64,000 nucleotides of DNA, from assembly GCA_944326605.1 (NCBI GenBank), contig CALVEM010000003.1, positions 1 to 64,000 on the forward strand. Direction: 5' to 3'. A model generated the notes under the pieces. That model searched no databases, had not been told where the DNA came from, and was given only the letters and a program-made list of their open reading frames with translations. Position numbers and translations under genes: made by a program. The number at the start of each line of letters is the position of its first letter. The stretch's first letter is position 1. This DNA is from Candidatus Gastranaerophilales bacterium (GTDB taxonomy: Bacteria > Cyanobacteriota > Vampirovibrionia > Gastranaerophilales > Gastranaerophilaceae). This document shows positions 60,308 to 64,000 of this stretch, piece by piece.

Positions 60308-61639
60308 TTATGCTGCATATTCCATATTAGCAATATTTGAGAGTGTATCTAGTATTCTGTTTTCTCTGTTATTAATTAAATATTCATAAGCTGCTATAAC
60401 ATCTTCTGGTGCATCTCCGTTTTCAATACCTTGTTCTGCAGCTGCCGCAAGAATTTCATCTTGGACATCTCCGCTTAGTGCTGCGAGATTTGCAGCTTCT
60501 TCGGATTGTTCGGCTGCGATTTTATTTTGTTCTTCCGCATATAGTTGTGTTTCTGTTTTATCCAGTGAGTCTTTTTCGCCCATTGCTGCATCCATAACTT
60601 TTCCTGCAGCTTTGGTTGCCAGAAAACCTCCGACAAGACCGCCTACAAAGCCTATTACTCCTCCGACAACATTGCCTATGCCCGGACATACCGAGCCGAG
60701 TACAGCACCTGTTGCCGCTGCACCTGCAGCATAGCCCAGGACACTTGCTCCGACTTTTACTCCTGATTTTAGGAGTTGTTTATTACCTCTGTTTGATTCT
60801 CTGCCGGCAGCTTTTTCTGCTTTGTCAATTTTATATGCTGATATAACCTCTGGAATTTCAAGAACTCCTTGAATTGCAGCCATCCAGCCCGCACCTTTTA
60901 CGCATTTTGATGCGCATTTTAATGCTGATGCGCCTCTGGCGGATTTTAATAGCGCACCGTTTACTTTATATCCGCCTGTTTTCAATTTTACTTGATGTTT
61001 TGCTTTCCCTAATAAGGATGTTGGTTTAATTTCTCCGTTTCTAATTGCCAAATTGACTTTTGCATCTCCTTGTCGAACTGCTTCTCTGATTTTATTTAAC
61101 TGGGCTTTCAATTGCTCTTTAGAGACAGTTGTGCCGTTTCTTTTTGCATTTTCCAGCATTTGTTTTGTTTCTTCAATATAGCGTTTTGCTTCACTGTAAT
61201 ACGCACTTTTTGCTGCAGTATTCTGATATTTCAAAAGTTGTTTTGGTTTTAGTTTTGAAATATCTTGATTTGTATTAACCGACGGAATTTCAGCACCCAT
61301 TCTTTGAATTTGGCTATACATTCTTCTGTTGTTGTATGATTGCCATATATTATTTCCTCTCAAGGCTGCTTTGTCTGCTTTTGCTTGATTTGTGAGCTCT
61401 TGCCATGCCTGAAAATAACTTTTTCCATCTTTACCTTTTGCTTTAAATGCACTAATCGGCTTTTTAAAAGATGTACCCAGCAGCGGAATGGCTAACATAA
61501 AGCCGCTTCCATATAAAGCTTCGGTGCCTAAATCTTTCATCTCATCCTTTGTAGTTCTCTCCGGTATTGGAGCCTGAACACCGTTCAACCAATTAGCTAA
61601 TACCAGATTTTGGGCTTGAATATTTTCTGTTCCAGCCAT
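60308..61639 (-). CDS. glycine-zipper membrane protein, 443 aa
   Basis: No named family. The N-terminal 70 residues include a hydrophobic patch (YGSGFMLAIPLLG). A basic helical middle is followed by LEIPEVISAYKIDKAE and a long Gly/Ala membrane region at about 300-355 (GYAAGAAATGAVLGSVCPG, GNVVGGVIGFVGGLVGGFLA). The last 85 residues are acidic. The motif L(E/P)xxxSA(Y/F)K(I/D) before the zipper recurs in the gene at 61814, so the two are probably paralogues. Glycine zippers occur in membrane-inserting and pore-forming proteins, but nothing here proves that. AAGGGGAA precedes the ATG. Confidence 0.6.
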   Translation of the reverse strand: MAGTENIQAQNLVLANWLNGVQAPIPERTTKDEMKDLGTEALYGSGFMLAIPLLGTSFKKPISAFKAKGKDGKSYFQAWQELTNQAKADKAALRGNNIWQSYNNRRMYSQIQRMGAEIPSVNTNQDISKLKPKQLLKYQNTAAKSAYYSEAKRYIEETKQMLENAKRNGTTVSKEQLKAQLNKIREAVRQGDAKVNLAIRNGEIKPTSLLGKAKHQVKLKTGGYKVNGALLKSARGASALKCASKCVKGAGWMAAIQGVLEIPEVISAYKIDKAEKAAGRESNRGNKQLLKSGVKVGASVLGYAAGAAATGAVLGSVCPGIGNVVGGVIGFVGGLVGGFLATKAAGKVMDAAMGEKDSLDKTETQLYAEEQNKIAAEQSEEAANLAALSGDVQDEILAAAAEQGIENGDAPEDVIAAYEYLINNRENRILDTLSNIANMEYAA

Positions 61640-61813
61640 AAATTCCCCTTAATTATTCTTTTATTTTCCCCGTGTATATATATAAAAATTTTTTGACTTA
61701 CAAAATTGCTTTATTGTAACGAAATGTAAAATTAAATTTATAAGGCGAAGATGCAAAGCCTCTGCAGACCTTGCATCATATATGTATTGCCTCACACTAT
61801 ATGTGTTATTTGT
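61640..61813. other. A/T-rich spacer with a repeat remnant
   Basis: No gene is seen. It contains GATGCAA/TTGCATC as a small hairpin near 61750 and a GCGAAGATGCAAAG stretch like the repeats near 19373 and 33405. Confidence 0.6.
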
Positions 61814-62605
61814 TTAGCACATGTAATTAAGTTTGTTAATACCTGATGTCATTGCCATAAAATCTTGATCCATAGGATTTCCGAAACCGCCGCTGTATAA
61901 CATTTGGTTTAATGACATGAGCTGCTGCGGCGTCATAGTTGGCTGAGCATAATTTATATTGGTTCCCTGTTGAAAAGGTTGAACCCCTTGTAAATATGGA
62001 TTATTAAACTGCTGTGAAATCTGACTTTGTTGTTCTATTTCTGCCTGAGCCTCCGCTTTTTTTTCAGAATGACTTTTGCCTACGATTTTACTCATAACCC
62101 AATCGCCGACAAAACCGCCTATCAAACCTCCTACTAATGGAATAGGAATTAATGCCTGGCCTATTGCAAAACCGGCAGTTGCTCCGGCAAGTCTAACTGT
62201 TGATTTTCCTGTTTCTAATACTCCGCCTACCAGCCCTTCGTCTTTGAATGCTGAAAATATATTTGGCAATTCAATTGCAGCAGTTAAAAGTACACCGAGT
62301 AACGGCATTCTCTTGCCCAGTTGGCCGACTACAGCTTTACTTTTTGCCCCTATACCCTTTGCAGCTTGCCAGCTGTTTTTGATATCAGGTCCCAGGCTGG
62401 TCAATGAAGTTTTCATATTGCTGAAAAATGGAGTATTAACAGTTGCCTTATCTGCTTTTACAAAAGCATCTCCAATTTGTTTATGCAAATTTTTATAGCC
62501 GAGAGTTTTTTTTGAAGCAGCAATTGAAGTAGTGACCGTATCTTGAAACTTAGGGTCAAAAAGAAGTCTGCCGCCTGCTTTCAATATTCTTGAAATACCA
62601 ACCAT
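61814..62605 (-). CDS. glycine-zipper membrane protein, 263 aa
   Basis: Probable paralogue of the preceding protein. A basic N-terminal half leads into LPLLGVLLTAAIELPNIFSA and a Gly-rich membrane stretch (AGATAGFAIGQALIPIPLVG, GLIGGFVGDWVMSKIVG), then a Lys/Glu/Gln-rich helix (KKAEAQAEIEQQSQISQQF) and a Gln/Asn/Gly/Met-rich tail. A TATAAT box and CAGGTAAAA lie before the ATG. No signal peptide. Function unknown. Confidence 0.6.
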   Translation of the reverse strand: MVGISRILKAGGRLLFDPKFQDTVTTSIAASKKTLGYKNLHKQIGDAFVKADKATVNTPFFSNMKTSLTSLGPDIKNSWQAAKGIGAKSKAVVGQLGKRMPLLGVLLTAAIELPNIFSAFKDEGLVGGVLETGKSTVRLAGATAGFAIGQALIPIPLVGGLIGGFVGDWVMSKIVGKSHSEKKAEAQAEIEQQSQISQQFNNPYLQGVQPFQQGTNINYAQPTMTPQQLMSLNQMLYSGGFGNPMDQDFMAMTSGINKLNYMC

Positions 62606-62714
62606 TTTTACCTGCCTGATTATAAACTAACCTACCTTACTTACATAAAAAATTTTTTGTTTTATAAATTGCTTTTTTTATTAATTATGTTAAGAAATAT
62701 TAATTTCTGCTTTA

Positions 62715-62743
62715 TTTACAAAGCAGACTCAAAGGTGTATAAT
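62715..62743 (+). promoter_or_regulatory. promoter of the 72-aa gene, leaderless geometry
   Basis: TTTACA, exactly 17 bases, TATAAT, then six bases (TTTTTG) and ATG at 62750. No ribosome binding site. Confidence 0.75.
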
Positions 62744-62749
62744 TTTTGT

Positions 62750-62968
62750 ATGTATTCTTGTGACGGTAAAATATTTATAGAAGATGATGACCAGTGCATG
62801 GATTGTAAATACTATGCGGAAGGCGTATCTTGCCCTTTGCTTACCGCTTTAGGTATAGGTGTTGTTTATTTAGAGGATAGTTTAACCGTCACTAATTGCG
62901 GATTTTTTAAAAAATTTGAGAGAAAGCTTCATATTGTGAGGAATAATGAAACAGATTACATTGATTAA
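62750..62968 (+). CDS. small Cys-containing protein, 72 aa
   Basis: A 72-aa protein with Cys arranged as MYSCDG, DQCMDCKYYAEGVSCPLL and TNCGFF, suggesting a metal or Fe-S site. The promoter lies so close that the ATG itself is the likely transcription start; the longer open frame begins upstream of the promoter and is rejected. It overlaps the dehydrogenase gene by 23 bases, so both share one message. No family recognised. Confidence 0.7.
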   Translation: MYSCDGKIFIEDDDQCMDCKYYAEGVSCPLLTALGIGVVYLEDSLTVTNCGFFKKFERKLHIVRNNETDYID

Positions 62969-63944
62969 CGGAGACGGTATAGGCCCTGAGATTTGTGATG
63001 CAGTTGTAAAAATTATTGAGGCTTCAGGACTAAAAATTAATTGGGATATACAAACGGCAGGTGCTGATGTTATAGAAAGCGAAGGGACCCCTTTACCTGA
63101 AAGAGTTATAAATTCTATTAAGAAAAATAAAGTGGCCTTAAAGGCGCCTGTAACAACTCCAATTGGTAAAGGTTTTCGTTCTGTTAATGTTCAACTGCGC
63201 AAAGAATTGGATTTATATGCTAATTTGCGTCCCTGCAAAAATCTGCCTAATGTCAATACAAAATTCAGCAATGTTGATATTGTTGTTGTTCGCGAAAATA
63301 CGGAAGATTTGTATGCGGGAATTGAACGTCAGATTGATGCTGATACTGCTGAAAGTATAAAATTAATTACACGAAAAGCATCGGAGCGTATTTGCCGTTT
63401 TGCGTTTGATTATGCTGTTAAAAATAATAGAAAAGAGGTTTGTGTAGTAACCAAGGCAAATATTATGAAGCTTTCTGACGGTTTGTTCCTTGATTGTTTT
63501 AGAAATATTGCGCTCAGCTATCCTGATATAAATAAGCGGGAAATATTAGTTGATAATTTATGTATGCAGCTTGTTCAAAATCCTGCGCAGTTTGATGTCC
63601 TTGTATTGCCGAATTTATACGGCGACATTGTGTCGGATTTATGTGCCGGCTTAGTCGGCGGTTTAGGAATTGCTCAGGGTGCCAATATCGGGGCTGATTG
63701 CGCTGTATTTGAACCGGTTCATGGTTCTGCTCCTGATATAAAAGGACAGAATAAAGCTAATCCGACAGCTCTTCTTTTATCCGCTGTTGAAATGTTAAAG
63801 TATATTAATGAAAACCATTATGCAGTTAAAATAGAGCGTGCTTTATTCAAAACTTTTGAGCAGGGAATATACACATGTGATCTGGGCGGACAGGCTTCTA
63901 CCACGGAATTTGCTGATGCTGTAATAAAAAATCTTAATCAATAA
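62946..63944 (+). CDS. NAD-type isocitrate dehydrogenase (isocitrate/isopropylmalate dehydrogenase family)
   Basis: A 332-aa beta-decarboxylating dehydrogenase. It has ITLINGDGIGPEICDAVVKI, the substrate loop FRSVNVQLRKELDLYANLRP (Ser and Arg pattern of NAD-dependent isocitrate dehydrogenase), VVRENTEDLYAGIE, NLYGDIVSDLCAGLVGGLG and FEPVHGSAPDIKGQ. Size fits the short NAD-linked type, not the 45-kDa NADP enzyme. Isopropylmalate or homoisocitrate are less likely substrates. The ATG overlaps the 72-aa gene. Confidence 0.88.
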   Translation: MKQITLINGDGIGPEICDAVVKIIEASGLKINWDIQTAGADVIESEGTPLPERVINSIKKNKVALKAPVTTPIGKGFRSVNVQLRKELDLYANLRPCKNLPNVNTKFSNVDIVVVRENTEDLYAGIERQIDADTAESIKLITRKASERICRFAFDYAVKNNRKEVCVVTKANIMKLSDGLFLDCFRNIALSYPDINKREILVDNLCMQLVQNPAQFDVLVLPNLYGDIVSDLCAGLVGGLGIAQGANIGADCAVFEPVHGSAPDIKGQNKANPTALLLSAVEMLKYINENHYAVKIERALFKTFEQGIYTCDLGGQASTTEFADAVIKNLNQ

Positions 63945-64000
63945 GACCTAAATCTCTTAAAAAACGTCTGTTATCAGACAGTTCAAGTAATTTTTCATCA
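63934..64000 (-). CDS. partial CDS, C-terminal end only
   Basis: On the minus strand the window edge holds an open frame ending ...EKLLELSDNRRFLRDLGLID before a TAA at 63934-63936. It overlaps the 3' end of the dehydrogenase gene by 11 bases, convergently. Too short to name. Confidence 0.45.
   Translation of the reverse strand, partial: DEKLLELSDNRRFLRDLGLID

Overview
The window looks like chromosome of an AT-rich, Gram-negative, host-associated bacterium. My best guess is the non-photosynthetic cyanobacterial sister lineage Vampirovibrionia/Melainabacteria, order Gastranaerophilales. The guess rests on general familiarity with such genomes: a cyanobacterial-type glutathione synthetase, an SLH-domain envelope protein, modular NifU with NifS, many prepilin-like proteins ending in a GxDxF-type motif, and lineage-specific proteins with an N-terminal NFGK-like signature. 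No 16S gene is present to confirm it.

Layout. 1-10.6 kb: a GT2-DUF616 glycosyltransferase, an XRE regulator, tRNA-Arg(CCG), an LCP ligase, MgtE, ArgS, a TonB-C-like protein, a dihydrouridine synthase and a secreted TPR protein. 10.7-15.1 kb: infC with an apparent AUA start, tRNA-Phe, YbaK, and a large FtsH-like protein whose ATPase motifs are degenerate but whose M41 protease site is intact. 15.2-19.1 kb: two GT2 glycosyltransferase genes and UDP-galactopyranose mutase. 19.1-21.5 kb: a repeat-rich spacer and two normal prepilin-like genes. 21.6-26.4 kb: a co-directional run (PurD-like, DnaJ-like, queE, def, fmt, aroH). 26.4-33.1 kb: a HerA-like protein with a C-terminal Tudor-like domain, yqeK-nadD and lineage-specific membrane proteins. 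33.1-45.1 kb: a 6S-like RNA, three prepilin genes each interrupted by a ten-base G/C tract, gpmI, a SNF2 helicase, rpsU, nifUS and an S66 peptidase. 45.1-64 kb: dnaX, a Memo-AMMECR1 fusion, ribD, gshB, tsaD, obgE, pyk, an SLH protein, glycine-zipper proteins and an NAD-type isocitrate dehydrogenase.

Main finding. Three prepilin-like genes (33346, 39561 and 45042 starts) each carry a homopolymer of exactly ten G (or C on the coding strand) at about codons 9-13, just after a start codon with a good ribosome binding site. In all three the recorded length puts the start out of frame, and one extra base (11, or loss of two to 8) joins it to an uninterrupted prepilin reading frame. This is the layout of a slipped-strand phase-variation switch acting on a surface or secretion pilin family. 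A fourth G10 tract with similar flanks lies in the FtsH-like gene and is in frame. Flanks around the four tracts resemble each other whichever strand is coding.

Secondary themes. Several genes have a -10 box six bases before the ATG, predicting leaderless mRNAs. A family of short palindromic repeats is scattered between genes, sits inside a terminator loop, and is read through as coding sequence in prepilin leaders. Four small proteins (48-57 aa) were found by reading, including ribosomal protein S21.
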